A stretch of DNA of 5,720 nt from Planctomycetaceae bacterium. GTDB lineage: Bacteria > Planctomycetota > Planctomycetia > Pirellulales > UBA1268. Positions 1 to 5,657 of the stretch are shown piece by piece. How positions within the stretch are numbered: position 1 is the stretch's first letter; each line of letters opens with the position of its first letter. The position numbers and the translations under genes were made by a program. The notes beneath the pieces were generated by a model, which was not told where the DNA came from, did not search any database, and saw nothing but the letters and a program-made list of their open reading frames with translations. The DNA is taken from the NCBI GenBank assembly GCA_003509235.1, contig DONH01000329.1, positions 1 to 5,720 of the forward strand, in the 5' to 3' direction.

Positions 1-161
1 GGACAGTTGAGCCGCTTCAGCCCTGTTGCCCAATTCCCCATCCAATTGAGGTTCAGGAATTCTTTTGGCTTTCTCTTGATGAATTGATCGTGCATCCAGA
101 TCTGCTTCCTGGAAATCAAATATTTCTTGAGCAGGTCAAGTCCGGAGACATTCAGCTTTAA
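1..161 (+). CDS. C-terminal end of an unidentified protein (possibly Nudix hydrolase-like), partial
   Basis: A plus-strand frame is open from the window edge (first whole codon at position 3) to TAA at 159-161, giving 52 C-terminal residues; the start lies upstream of the window. The tail has a proline- and cysteine-rich stretch (LQPCCPIPHP), then EVQEFFWLSLDELIVHPDLL, and ends in VKSGDIQL. The 'aromatic-W-x-x-x-D-E-L' pattern followed by an amphipathic final helix resembles the end of many Nudix hydrolases, where a Trp/Phe and a 'hydrophobic-DEL' segment follow the Nudix box. The Nudix box itself would be outside the window, so the family call is weak. The gene converges with the minus-strand gene that ends at 192, leaving a gap of only 30 bases with no clear intrinsic terminator. 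The frame looks coding by composition and by its clean stop, but it could belong to another family. Confidence 0.5.
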   Translation, partial: TVEPLQPCCPIPHPIEVQEFFWLSLDELIVHPDLLPGNQIFLEQVKSGDIQL

Positions 162-191
162 CAGCTATTTGTCGGAAGCAGGTGGGGCGTC

Positions 192-860
192 TTATTCACT
201 GTGAGTTTCTTTAAGAAGTGGAAATTCTTCGGGCAGCATCTTCTCGAGTCGTAATCCAGGTGTGACCCGTGGTGGTGGAAACTGTGGTGGATTCTTTGCT
301 TGCTCAAGAAGAATCTTGAACCGATTGTGTTGACCCCACGATGCTGGTGGCGGCTGAGGCAGCTCAAAGCCCGCTGGATTCACTTTTTGGGATTGAGGGG
401 AGGGGGCCGCTGATCGTAATTGAGGATGTTCATTCTGAGGCAGTGTAGAAAGCCATGTCACAAACAATTCTTGCTCATGGGCTGTTAAGAGTTCTTTCTT
501 TGGGACGGAGGCATTGGTTCTTTTGTCGTGATGATTCAGAATTTTAGAAAGAAACATCCTGTCATTCGATTTGTTTTGGACAGATTTCGTAATGCTTTCA
601 AGATTTCTCAGGGTTGTTTGCTGGTTAGCCTTCCCATGGATTGGTCCACGCAAGAGTTGCGGTGCTGCTCCCTGTGATCCACCATGGCACGCGCCTGCAG
701 CACATCGATTCAGAAGAAGTGGCTGGATGGCTCGAGTGAAGCTTCCGATAACAGCAGGACGAACTTCTTGCCTACTGGGTTTTGCAGCGAATGTTGTGCA
801 AGAAAAACTCAGCAACGTCAGCAAACATATTCCAGCATACTGCTGGTGCGGATTTGACAT
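192..860 (-). CDS. Secreted protein with putative c-type haem motif (CX4CH)
   Basis: The 222-residue product begins with a signal peptide: a short polar N-terminus, hydrophobic residues about 9-20 (AGICLLTLLSFS), and a likely signal peptidase I site near residue 25 (TFA/AKP). The mature part contains FTRAIQPLLLNRCAAGACHG, placing C53, C58 and H59 in a C-x4-C-H arrangement. This is a spaced variant of the CXXCH motif that binds haem covalently, and planctomycete 'cytochrome-like' exported proteins often carry it in a similar context. M102 or H110/H111 could be the distal ligand, but this is inference. Residues 131-140 (ELFVTWLSTL) resemble the helix that closes small cytochrome c domains. The C-terminal third is rich in proline and glutamine and looks low-complexity. 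The frame runs open upstream to an ATG at 1076, but the start at 860 is chosen because the signal peptide begins there and an AAGGGA sequence lies about 10 bases upstream of it. Electron-transfer partners are not visible. Confidence 0.7.
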   Translation of the reverse strand: MSNPHQQYAGICLLTLLSFSCTTFAAKPSRQEVRPAVIGSFTRAIQPLLLNRCAAGACHGGSQGAAPQLLRGPIHGKANQQTTLRNLESITKSVQNKSNDRMFLSKILNHHDKRTNASVPKKELLTAHEQELFVTWLSTLPQNEHPQLRSAAPSPQSQKVNPAGFELPQPPPASWGQHNRFKILLEQAKNPPQFPPPRVTPGLRLEKMLPEEFPLLKETHSE

Positions 861-1090
861 TTCGTCGCTGTCCCTTTGGGGTGAATTTATAGAAAACGCG
901 CAGAGACTAGGCAGAATGAGACCATGGATCAACGTCATCCAACGACGCCTCAGGGTTTCCGGGCTCTGCTGATGACAAGATGGGCTGGAAAACTCGCCTT
1001 GAGAACGGTACAAGAAGAATGCTAGAGATCGGGCCGATATGCGTTCGATCAAAGTGAAAATACCCTGAAAAAACATTGGAGATGAGACGG
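861..1090. promoter_or_regulatory. Divergent intergenic region between the CX4CH gene and ndk
   Basis: This 230-base stretch lies between two divergently transcribed genes and should hold both promoters. Short open frames cross it on both strands, but none has a convincing start, ribosome site or recognisable protein. No RNA gene or strong repeat was seen. Confidence 0.45.
999..1028 (+). promoter_or_regulatory. Candidate sigma-70-like promoter for ndk
   Basis: TTGAGA at 999-1004 matches five of six bases of the -35 consensus. TAGAGA at 1023-1028 is a poor -10 hexamer but carries the extended -10 dinucleotide TG at 1020-1021; the spacer is 18 bases. It would give a leader of roughly 55 bases before the ndk start. 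Planctomycete promoters are poorly characterised, so this is only a candidate. Confidence 0.25.
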
Positions 1091-1552
1091 ATGGACCAGA
1101 CCTTCGTAATGTTCAAGCCTGACTGCATTGAGCGTGGGCTCCTGACAAAGGTAATGAGTCGGTTCGAGGATAAGGGGCTTCGGCTTGTTGCCCTGAAGAT
1201 GCTCCGTGTGACGCCCGAACTTGCAAAACAGCATTATGCAGAACATGTTGAAAAGCCGTTCTATCCAAGCCTTGAGTCGTTCATTACTGCAGCGCCAGTC
1301 GTTGCTGCAATTTATGAGGGGCTCGATGTTGTGCGAGTGGTTCGTGAAATGCTCGGGGCTACAAGTGGGCTGAAGGCTGTCGCCGGGACAATCCGTGGTG
1401 ATTTTTCGGCAAGTCGTCAGATGAATCTCGTGCACGCGTCGGATTCGGCAGAGTCAGCCGCACGAGAAATTGGTATTTACTTTGATGAAAACGAAATTGT
1501 TGCGTGGAAGCCACGCTGTGACGATATGCTTCGTGCAGCGGATGAGGCCTAG
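1091..1552 (+). CDS. ndk: Nucleoside diphosphate kinase
   Basis: This cytoplasmic enzyme transfers the gamma-phosphate of ATP to other (deoxy)nucleoside diphosphates through a phosphohistidine, balancing the NTP pools. The 153-residue product is close to the usual 140-150. Family residues seen: K9 in FVMFKPD, Y49 in HYAEH, F57 in KPFYPSL, R85 and T91 in REMLGAT, R102 in GTIRGDF, N112, and the phosphorylated H115 in NLVHASDS, followed by the ESAAREI helix. All catalytic and nucleotide-binding positions I can map are present. The glycine normally after KPD is C12, and the usual HGSD is HASD. The start at 1091 is chosen because GGAG at 1078-1081 lies 9 bases upstream and the protein then begins like other NDKs (M-x-x-T-F). 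An in-frame ATG at 1082 and TTG at 1076 are too close to, or overlap, this ribosome site. The tail of about 20 residues after the EIVAWKP segment is a modest C-terminal extension. The neighbours do not suggest an operon. Confidence 0.95.
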   Translation: MDQTFVMFKPDCIERGLLTKVMSRFEDKGLRLVALKMLRVTPELAKQHYAEHVEKPFYPSLESFITAAPVVAAIYEGLDVVRVVREMLGATSGLKAVAGTIRGDFSASRQMNLVHASDSAESAAREIGIYFDENEIVAWKPRCDDMLRAADEA

Positions 1553-1586
1553 TTGCATGCAGGCTGCGTTTTCTTGGGCGGCTTCA

Positions 1587-1611
1587 AGTGCTCGCTTTAT
1601 CGCTGAGCGCT
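1587..1611 (+). terminator. Weak hairpin downstream of ndk
   Basis: AGTGCTC (1587-1593) can pair with GAGCGCT (1605-1611) over 7 base pairs, one of them G-T, with an 11-base loop. No T-run follows, so it does not qualify as a classic intrinsic terminator. It is listed because it lies 35 bases after the ndk stop in an otherwise featureless 196-base gap. No convincing promoter for the next gene was found in this gap. Confidence 0.2.
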
Positions 1612-1748
1612 AACCAAGGAACAGAGTGAGCCTTGTGTTGGTCGGTGACGTATACTCGAGGCTCAAAATCGATTGCTTCTACTTATATGTCATTTTGATG
1701 ATGGATTGAAACACTGAGTCACGCAATGGAATGAAGGGGGCAAATGAA

Positions 1749-2696
1749 ATGACGTGTCTACAGATGGTTGGAACTAATTCGTTGAACATGGGTGCAAAGT
1801 ATATTTCCCTTTTGTGTCTTTGTTTTCCAGGAAGCCTTGGCTTTGCGGGAGGTGAATCACCGGTTGATCCAGATGGCTCCCTTGCGCGAGTTGGCGAGAC
1901 GTTTAGTCTTCCGGATGGTCCAGCCTGGGACGGATCCGGTAAACTGATTGTTAGCGATGTGAAAGACCAGTCGGTCCATTGCTACTGTCCAGTCGAAAAA
2001 AGTTGGAAGGAAGTACCGATTGAACCGGCCCGCTACTCGGGTTTTTTCGTGCAGTGTGGGATGTTGTATGCCGCAGACAATGGCAATGGCGTTGTTCGGC
2101 GGTTTCCGGGGATGACCCCAGAGCAGATTGATGCAGCAGAAACATACTCGCTTGGCGAATCAGACAAAAAAGGAAAGCCTCCACGGCCAAACGACTTGGT
2201 TGTTGATAGGCAAGGAAATGTCTACGTCACTGTGACGGGCAGAAATGAGGTTGTGTGTGTTCGTTCTGATGGCACAACTAGCGTTGTGACAACAGGGGTG
2301 ATTTCTCCAAATGGGATCACTATGAGTCCTGATGAGAAGACACTCTACGTTGCAAGCTACAAGCCAAAGACAATTGAAAAATTTCCTGTTGTATCACCAG
2401 GCGTGCTTGGTGATCAGCAGCGTTTTGCCGTGATGGATGATGGTGATGCACCAGGCGCTGATGGTATGGCCATTGACTCTGCAGGCAATGTTTACTGTGC
2501 GGGAGCAACGGCAGTGTGGATCTGGAATTCATCAGGGCAGTTGCTTGAAACAGTTGAGTGCCCAACGCGACCAATCAATGCCACTTTTGGTGGAGCCGAC
2601 AGGAAAACGTTGTTTGTTGCATGTTTCGACGGTGTATATGCACTGCCCATGAGGACATCGGGCGTAAAGCCAGCCGACGGTTTGCAGGCAAATTAG
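1749..2696 (+). CDS. Exported SMP-30/gluconolactonase-like beta-propeller protein
   Basis: The 315-residue protein has an N-terminal signal peptide: hydrophobic stretch about 18-31 (YISLLCLCFPGSLGF), likely cleaved near residue 33 (GFA/GGE). The mature part matches the six-bladed SMP-30/gluconolactonase/LRE fold, whose members are metal-dependent lactonases or hydrolases of sugar lactones. Metal-site motifs appear in the expected order: LPDGPAWD (D56, where the family usually has Glu), RPNDLVVDRQGNVYVT (N148), SPNGITMSPDEKTLYVA (N188) and GADGMAIDSAGNVYCA (D238). Blades are recognisable from repeated 'D-x-x-G-N-V-Y' strands. The start at 1749 is chosen because a GGGGG run at 1736-1740 sits 8 bases upstream; an upstream in-frame ATG at 1731 lacks a properly spaced site, and a later ATG at 1788 also lacks one. 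The sulfatase gene follows on the same strand 99 bases downstream, which suggests, but does not prove, a joint role in breaking down an extracellular carbohydrate. The substrate cannot be read from the sequence. Confidence 0.85.
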   Translation: MTCLQMVGTNSLNMGAKYISLLCLCFPGSLGFAGGESPVDPDGSLARVGETFSLPDGPAWDGSGKLIVSDVKDQSVHCYCPVEKSWKEVPIEPARYSGFFVQCGMLYAADNGNGVVRRFPGMTPEQIDAAETYSLGESDKKGKPPRPNDLVVDRQGNVYVTVTGRNEVVCVRSDGTTSVVTTGVISPNGITMSPDEKTLYVASYKPKTIEKFPVVSPGVLGDQQRFAVMDDGDAPGADGMAIDSAGNVYCAGATAVWIWNSSGQLLETVECPTRPINATFGGADRKTLFVACFDGVYALPMRTSGVKPADGLQAN

Positions 2697-2719
2697 GCCA
2701 ATAGCTGGCACAAATTTTT
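2697..2719 (+). terminator. Possible weak intrinsic terminator after the SMP-30-like gene
   Basis: GCCA (2697-2700) pairs with TGGC (2706-2709) around a 5-base loop, and TTTTT follows at 2715-2719. The stem begins immediately after the TAG stop and is only 4 base pairs, so efficiency would be low and readthrough into the sulfatase gene is possible. Confidence 0.2.
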
Positions 2720-2735
2720 CATAGTGCGATACTAT
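2705..2735 (+). promoter_or_regulatory. Candidate promoter for the sulfatase gene
   Basis: TACTAT at 2730-2735 resembles a -10 hexamer, and CTGGCA at 2705-2710 matches four of six -35 bases, but the 19-base spacer is long. The -10 overlaps a perfect 5-bp inverted repeat, ATAGT (2721-2725) / ACTAT (2731-2735), which could be an operator-like site or chance in an A+T-rich gap. Confidence 0.2.
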
Positions 2736-2795
2736 TAGCTCCTGTAGGACGGGAAGAAAAGATTGTTTGTTCATTTGTGACAAGAGGGAATTCGT

Positions 2796-2996
2796 ATGTG
2801 TGCTCGTGGCGTGTCAATCAAGTGTTGGGTTTGCTGGGTCGCCTTGGCGTGCAGTGCAATGAGTGTTGTTGTCACTGGTGCTGAAATCGAACGATCAGTC
2901 AGCGTATCACCGGTGCCTGCAGATGTTCAGGTTTCGAAGATAACAGGTGCAAAACCACGGAACGTTGTTTTTATCCTTTCCGATGACCATCGATAG
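2796..2996 (+). CDS. Sulfatase N-terminal fragment (signal peptide to amber stop)
   Basis: If the TAG is a true stop, translation from ATG 2796 yields 66 residues: a signal peptide with hydrophobic core about 11-27, a linker, and the first beta-strand NVVFILSDDHR with the two metal-binding aspartates. GAGGG at 2784-2788, 7 bases upstream, is a good ribosome site, which confirms this as the real gene start. The fragment alone lacks the nucleophile and would not be active. Confidence 0.6.
   Translation: MCARGVSIKCWVCWVALACSAMSVVVTGAEIERSVSVSPVPADVQVSKITGAKPRNVVFILSDDHR
2994..2996 (+). other. In-frame amber codon at a conserved tyrosine position
   Basis: The context is GAC CAT CGA TAG GAT GCC ATG, giving D-H-R-stop-D-A-M. 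The reading frame is the same before and after. The following base is G; no known strong readthrough motif (such as CAA TTA after the stop) is present, and I see no obvious stable downstream hairpin. The next in-frame ATG is 6 bases after the stop. Confidence 0.9.
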
Positions 2997-3002
2997 GATG
3001 CC

Positions 3003-4400
3003 ATGAGTTTTCTGGGGCATCAGTTTGCCGAAACGCCGCACCTTGATTCACTTGCTTCAAACGGTGTGCATTTTGAAAATGCCTTTGTCACAACATCGTT
3101 GTGCTCGCCGAGTCGTGCATCTATTCTGACAGGCCTCTACACGTTTCGGCATCGTGTCATTGACAACAATCGACTCGTGCCTGATGGAACGCTGTTCTTT
3201 CCCCAATATCTGCAGAAGGCTGGGTATTCAACTGGCTTTATTGGAAAGTGGCACATGGGCGGGCATCACGATGATCCACGTCCCGGCTTTGATTATTGGG
3301 TGAGTTTTAAAGGTCAGGGAAACTATTTTCCACCAAACCCGAACTACACAATCAATGTCAATGGAAAACGCGTGCCGCAGGATGGGTACATCACAACATT
3401 GTTGACAGATTATGCGATCGATTTTCTTGAGCAGCAGACCGACCGCAACAAACCATTCTTTCTCTACCTTTCGCATAAGGCAGTGCATTCAAACTTTACA
3501 CCAGAAGATCGGTACAAGGATCGCTTTCGTGAGAAAGAGTTTGATCGACCACGCAGTGAAGACAAGGTTGTTGGTAACGATAGAAATCTTCCACGATGGC
3601 TTCTTGATCAACGGAATAGTTGGCATGGTGTCGACTTTCCGTATCACAGTGAGCTCGACATTGAAGCGTATTACAAGCGGTACTGCGAGGCGCTCTGTTC
3701 AGTGGACGACAGTGTAGGAACAGTGCTTGAGCAACTCGACAAAATGGGTATTCGTGATGAAACGCTCGTTATCTACATGGGCGACAATGGATTCATGTTC
3801 GGTGAACATGGGCTTATTGATAAGCGTGTTGCCTACGAAACATCTATTCGAGTGCCAATGCTGATGCAGTGCCCTGACTTGTTTAAGGGCGGTGCAGTTG
3901 TCGAAGAGATGGTTGCCAATATTGACATCGCTCCAACGGTCATGGAAGCAATGGGAGTTGAAAAGCCACCGCATATGGATGGAGAGAGCTTTATTGATCT
4001 TGGTAAAGGGCTTGATGTGCCGTGGCGTGACTATTTTCTTTACGCCTATTACTGGGAGAAAAACTTTCCACAGTCTCCGACAGTCTTTTCGTTACGAAGC
4101 GATAAATACAAGTACACAACGTACTATGGTCTTTGGGACACGGATGAGTTTTACGATATTCAGGCAGATCCGAACGAACAAAACAACTTGATTCGTGATC
4201 CTGCCATGAAGAAGGAAATGAAAGCCATGGAGAAACGGCTTTACGAAATGATGGCTGATCTTGGCGGAATGGATATTCCAATGAATGCTCCACGCGGTGG
4301 GTTTAACAACAAGCGGTTGCGAGAACGTGAAGGCGATGAGGCTGCGAATTTCCCAAGTGACTTTGTCGTTGATGAACCCTTGAATAAAAACGCGAACTAG
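3003..4400 (+). CDS. Sulfatase C-terminal fragment (catalytic cysteine onward)
   Basis: A gene finder would call 465 residues from ATG 3003 to TAG 4398-4400. This part contains the formylglycine cysteine (C34 here, in CSPSR), K82/H84, H158, D261-N262 and K274, plus the C-terminal subdomain. AGGA at 2995-2998, overlapping the amber stop, is 4 bases from this ATG, so translational restart is conceivable. The product would have no signal peptide and would lack the Asp pair that binds calcium, so it should be inactive and in the wrong compartment. It is therefore best treated as part of the interrupted full-length gene, not an independent one. It converges on pyrF with a 28-base gap. Confidence 0.75.
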   Translation: MSFLGHQFAETPHLDSLASNGVHFENAFVTTSLCSPSRASILTGLYTFRHRVIDNNRLVPDGTLFFPQYLQKAGYSTGFIGKWHMGGHHDDPRPGFDYWVSFKGQGNYFPPNPNYTINVNGKRVPQDGYITTLLTDYAIDFLEQQTDRNKPFFLYLSHKAVHSNFTPEDRYKDRFREKEFDRPRSEDKVVGNDRNLPRWLLDQRNSWHGVDFPYHSELDIEAYYKRYCEALCSVDDSVGTVLEQLDKMGIRDETLVIYMGDNGFMFGEHGLIDKRVAYETSIRVPMLMQCPDLFKGGAVVEEMVANIDIAPTVMEAMGVEKPPHMDGESFIDLGKGLDVPWRDYFLYAYYWEKNFPQSPTVFSLRSDKYKYTTYYGLWDTDEFYDIQADPNEQNNLIRDPAMKKEMKAMEKRLYEMMADLGGMDIPMNAPRGGFNNKRLREREGDEAANFPSDFVVDEPLNKNAN

Positions 4401-4428
4401 AGAACATATTGCACAATACAATAACTGG

Positions 4429-5364
4429 TTAGCGTAGTTTGCCGGCGGGTGTTTCACTGGCAAGTTCATCGATCATTTGTGCGCAGGCACGTTCAACGGC
4501 GGTTTGCCACTGGTGTGGTTGAAGTCCATCGTTTATTTCTGGTCGGCTGTGGGCAAAGATGACGCCGCGGGCGGAGTTTACGAGAGCACCGAGGCCATGT
4601 TTATCAAAGCCGCCGGCGACCCCGGCGGCAGTTCCACCTTGATGGCCGAAGCCGGGGATAAGGATCCATGTGTGAGGCATGGCATTTCTGAGTGTCGTGA
4701 GTTGTTCCGGCCATGTTGCGCCAACAACAGCGCCGACTCCGCCGTACTGTTGATAGCCGGCTGTTTTGATGGCAGCATCCTCTACACCTTTTGCGATATG
4801 ATCATAGACATGGCTTTGGTCAACCTTGAGGTCCTGGAAATCTTTTCCACCGGGGTTTGATGTTTTAACGAGCACGAAAATGCCGGCATTATTTGTTGTT
4901 GCTCGTTTGATAAATGGTTCGATTGAATCGAGGCCGAGGTATGGGTTGACGGTGAGTGCATCAGCGGCCCATGGTCCGGCAAGCCAGCCGGCAGCGTAGG
5001 CTTTGGCTGTTGAGCCGATATCACCTCGTTTGCCATCAGCGAGAACAAGCAGTTCTTTTTCGCGGGCGTAGGCAATGACCTCTGCGAGTGCGGTTGTGCC
5101 GTGGGGGCCGAGTGCTTCGAAATAGGCGAGCTGGGGTTTGACAATTGGGACAAGGGGGGCAACGACATCGATGACGCCTTTGCAAAACTCCAAGTAGATT
5201 TCTGCGAGTTGGTGTGGTGGTGAGGTCTCTGGTGTAGAAATGTTTTGAAGAAGTGCAGGGGGCAGGGCTGATGCCTTGGGGTCGAGGCCAATGCAGGTGG
5301 GCGTGCCCTTTGATTGAATGGCAGCGGTGAGTCGTGCTGAGAATGAGGCGGTGTCGTGAGTCAT
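4429..5364 (-). CDS. pyrF: Orotidine 5'-phosphate decarboxylase, type 2
   Basis: This cytoplasmic enzyme converts OMP to UMP and CO2, the last step of de novo UMP synthesis. At 311 residues it is the long form (subfamily 2, as in mycobacteria and planctomycetes), not the roughly 230-residue E. coli form. Motifs in order: CIGLDPK (24-30); IVKPQLAYFEALGPHG (74-89); the catalytic ADGKRGDIGSTA (109-120) with the D110/K112/D115 charge network; ALTVNPYLGLDSIEPF (136-151); LVKTSNPGG (165-173); GAVVGATWPEQL (211-222); the phosphate-binding loop IPGFGHQGG (236-244); and NSARGVIFA (263-271). All parts of the active site are present. The ATG at 5364 begins the domain correctly, but no Shine-Dalgarno-like sequence is visible in the 20 bases before it, so initiation may depend on another feature or on a short leader. 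No other pyrimidine gene is in the window, and the gene converges with the sulfatase. Confidence 0.96.
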   Translation of the reverse strand: MTHDTASFSARLTAAIQSKGTPTCIGLDPKASALPPALLQNISTPETSPPHQLAEIYLEFCKGVIDVVAPLVPIVKPQLAYFEALGPHGTTALAEVIAYAREKELLVLADGKRGDIGSTAKAYAAGWLAGPWAADALTVNPYLGLDSIEPFIKRATTNNAGIFVLVKTSNPGGKDFQDLKVDQSHVYDHIAKGVEDAAIKTAGYQQYGGVGAVVGATWPEQLTTLRNAMPHTWILIPGFGHQGGTAAGVAGGFDKHGLGALVNSARGVIFAHSRPEINDGLQPHQWQTAVERACAQMIDELASETPAGKLR

Positions 5365-5455
5365 AGTGGTTGTTATGAATTCTGAGAGAAGTTATGCGGG
5401 TGTGTTACCGGGATTGCCACGGCACCAAAGAGGCGTGCATTATTTTGTCTGCGTG

Positions 5456-5484
5456 TTGTCCGAATGTCTTTCGTATGCGATAGT
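5456..5484 (+). promoter_or_regulatory. Candidate promoter for tRNA-Pro
   Basis: TTGTCC (5456-5461) and GATAGT (5479-5484) each match four of six consensus bases with an ideal 17-base spacer. Transcription would begin near 5491, leaving a 5' leader of about 46 bases to be removed by RNase P. Confidence 0.35.
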
Positions 5485-5536
5485 GTGACGGTCGTCGGTC
5501 GGTGATGCGAGAGGGTGTCGCTCGGCCCGGCAGATA

Positions 5537-5610
5537 CGGGGCGTAGCTCAGTCTGGTAGAGCGTTCGGCTGGGGGCCGAAAGGTCGCATGTTCAAATCAT
5601 GTCGCCCCGA
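5537..5610 (+). tRNA. tRNA-Pro (anticodon GGG)
   Basis: The 74-base gene folds fully. The acceptor stem CGGGGCG (5537-5543) pairs with CGCCCCG (5603-5609), with discriminator A5610. The D arm is GCTC/GAGC (5546-5549, 5559-5562). The anticodon stem TTCGG/CCGAA (5564-5568, 5576-5580) encloses CTGGGGG, with anticodon GGG at 5571-5573, reading CCC and CCU. The variable loop is AGGTC, and the T arm GCATG/CATGT (one G-T pair) has loop TTCAAAT. C1-G72 with A73 fits bacterial proline tRNA identity. The 3' CCA is not encoded (CTT follows), so CCA-adding enzyme is needed. Confidence 0.97.
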
Positions 5611-5622
5611 CTTGTTCGGTCA

Positions 5623-5649
5623 ACCTTGAAATATAAGGTACTGAAAGTA
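5623..5649. terminator. Pair of small hairpins between tRNA-Pro and the convergent gene
   Basis: ACCTT (5623-5627) / AAGGT (5635-5639) with a 7-base loop, and the overlapping TACT (5639-5642) / AGTA (5646-5649) with a 3-base loop, lie between two converging transcripts. The stems are short, overlap by one base, and have no T-tract, so a terminator role is only possible. Confidence 0.2.
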
Positions 5650-5657
5650 TCGGGCCG

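Larger units (their letters stand above)
2796..4400 (+). pseudogene. S1-family sulfatase interrupted by an in-frame amber codon
   Basis: Read through the TAG at 2994-2996 (codon 67), the frame encodes a 534-residue exported arylsulfatase-type enzyme of normal family length, hydrolysing sulfate esters or sulfamates, probably on polysaccharide or glycosaminoglycan. In order: signal peptide (1-29, cleavage VTGA/EIE); metal ligands D63-D64 in FILSDDHR; amber codon 67; formylglycine motif CSPSRASILTG with C103 and R107; GKWHMG with K151 and H153; SHKAVH with H227-K228; GDNGF with metal ligands D330-N331; K343 in DKRVAYE; and the C-terminal sulfatase subdomain ending near KYKYTTYYGLWDTDEFYD. Every catalytic position I can map is intact apart from the stop. 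Related sulfatases commonly read SDDHRYDAM here, so TAG replaces an expected Tyr codon (TAT or TAC) by one substitution. There is no frameshift and no sign of decay elsewhere. The overall look resembles the N-acetylglucosamine-6-sulfatase/mucin-desulfating group, but the substrate is inference. A recent nonsense mutation, a base-call error and readthrough cannot be separated from this sequence alone. Confidence 0.85.

Noticed and set aside
571..972. 133-residue open frame on the plus strand
   Set aside because: It is antisense to the secreted CX4CH gene and its promoter region, with a composition typical of a shadow frame.
861..1076. Longer N-terminus (72 extra residues) for the CX4CH protein
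   Set aside because: The extension has no recognisable features, would bury the signal peptide inside the protein and would run into the ndk promoter region; a ribosome site supports the start at 860.
2994..2996. Genome-wide reassignment of TAG (for example pyrrolysine or an alternative code)
   Set aside because: ndk, the SMP-30-like gene, the sulfatase itself and the gene at the right edge all end at TAG exactly where their families end, so TAG acts as an ordinary stop here.
4407..4418. TATTG-CA-CAATA inverted repeat between the sulfatase and pyrF as a bidirectional terminator
   Set aside because: The two-base centre cannot form a loop without opening the stem, the remaining stem is A+T-only, and there is no T-tract.
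4477..4860. 127-residue open frame on the plus strand
   Set aside because: It lies wholly antisense to pyrF, whose conserved motifs cover the same bases; no ribosome site or family resemblance.
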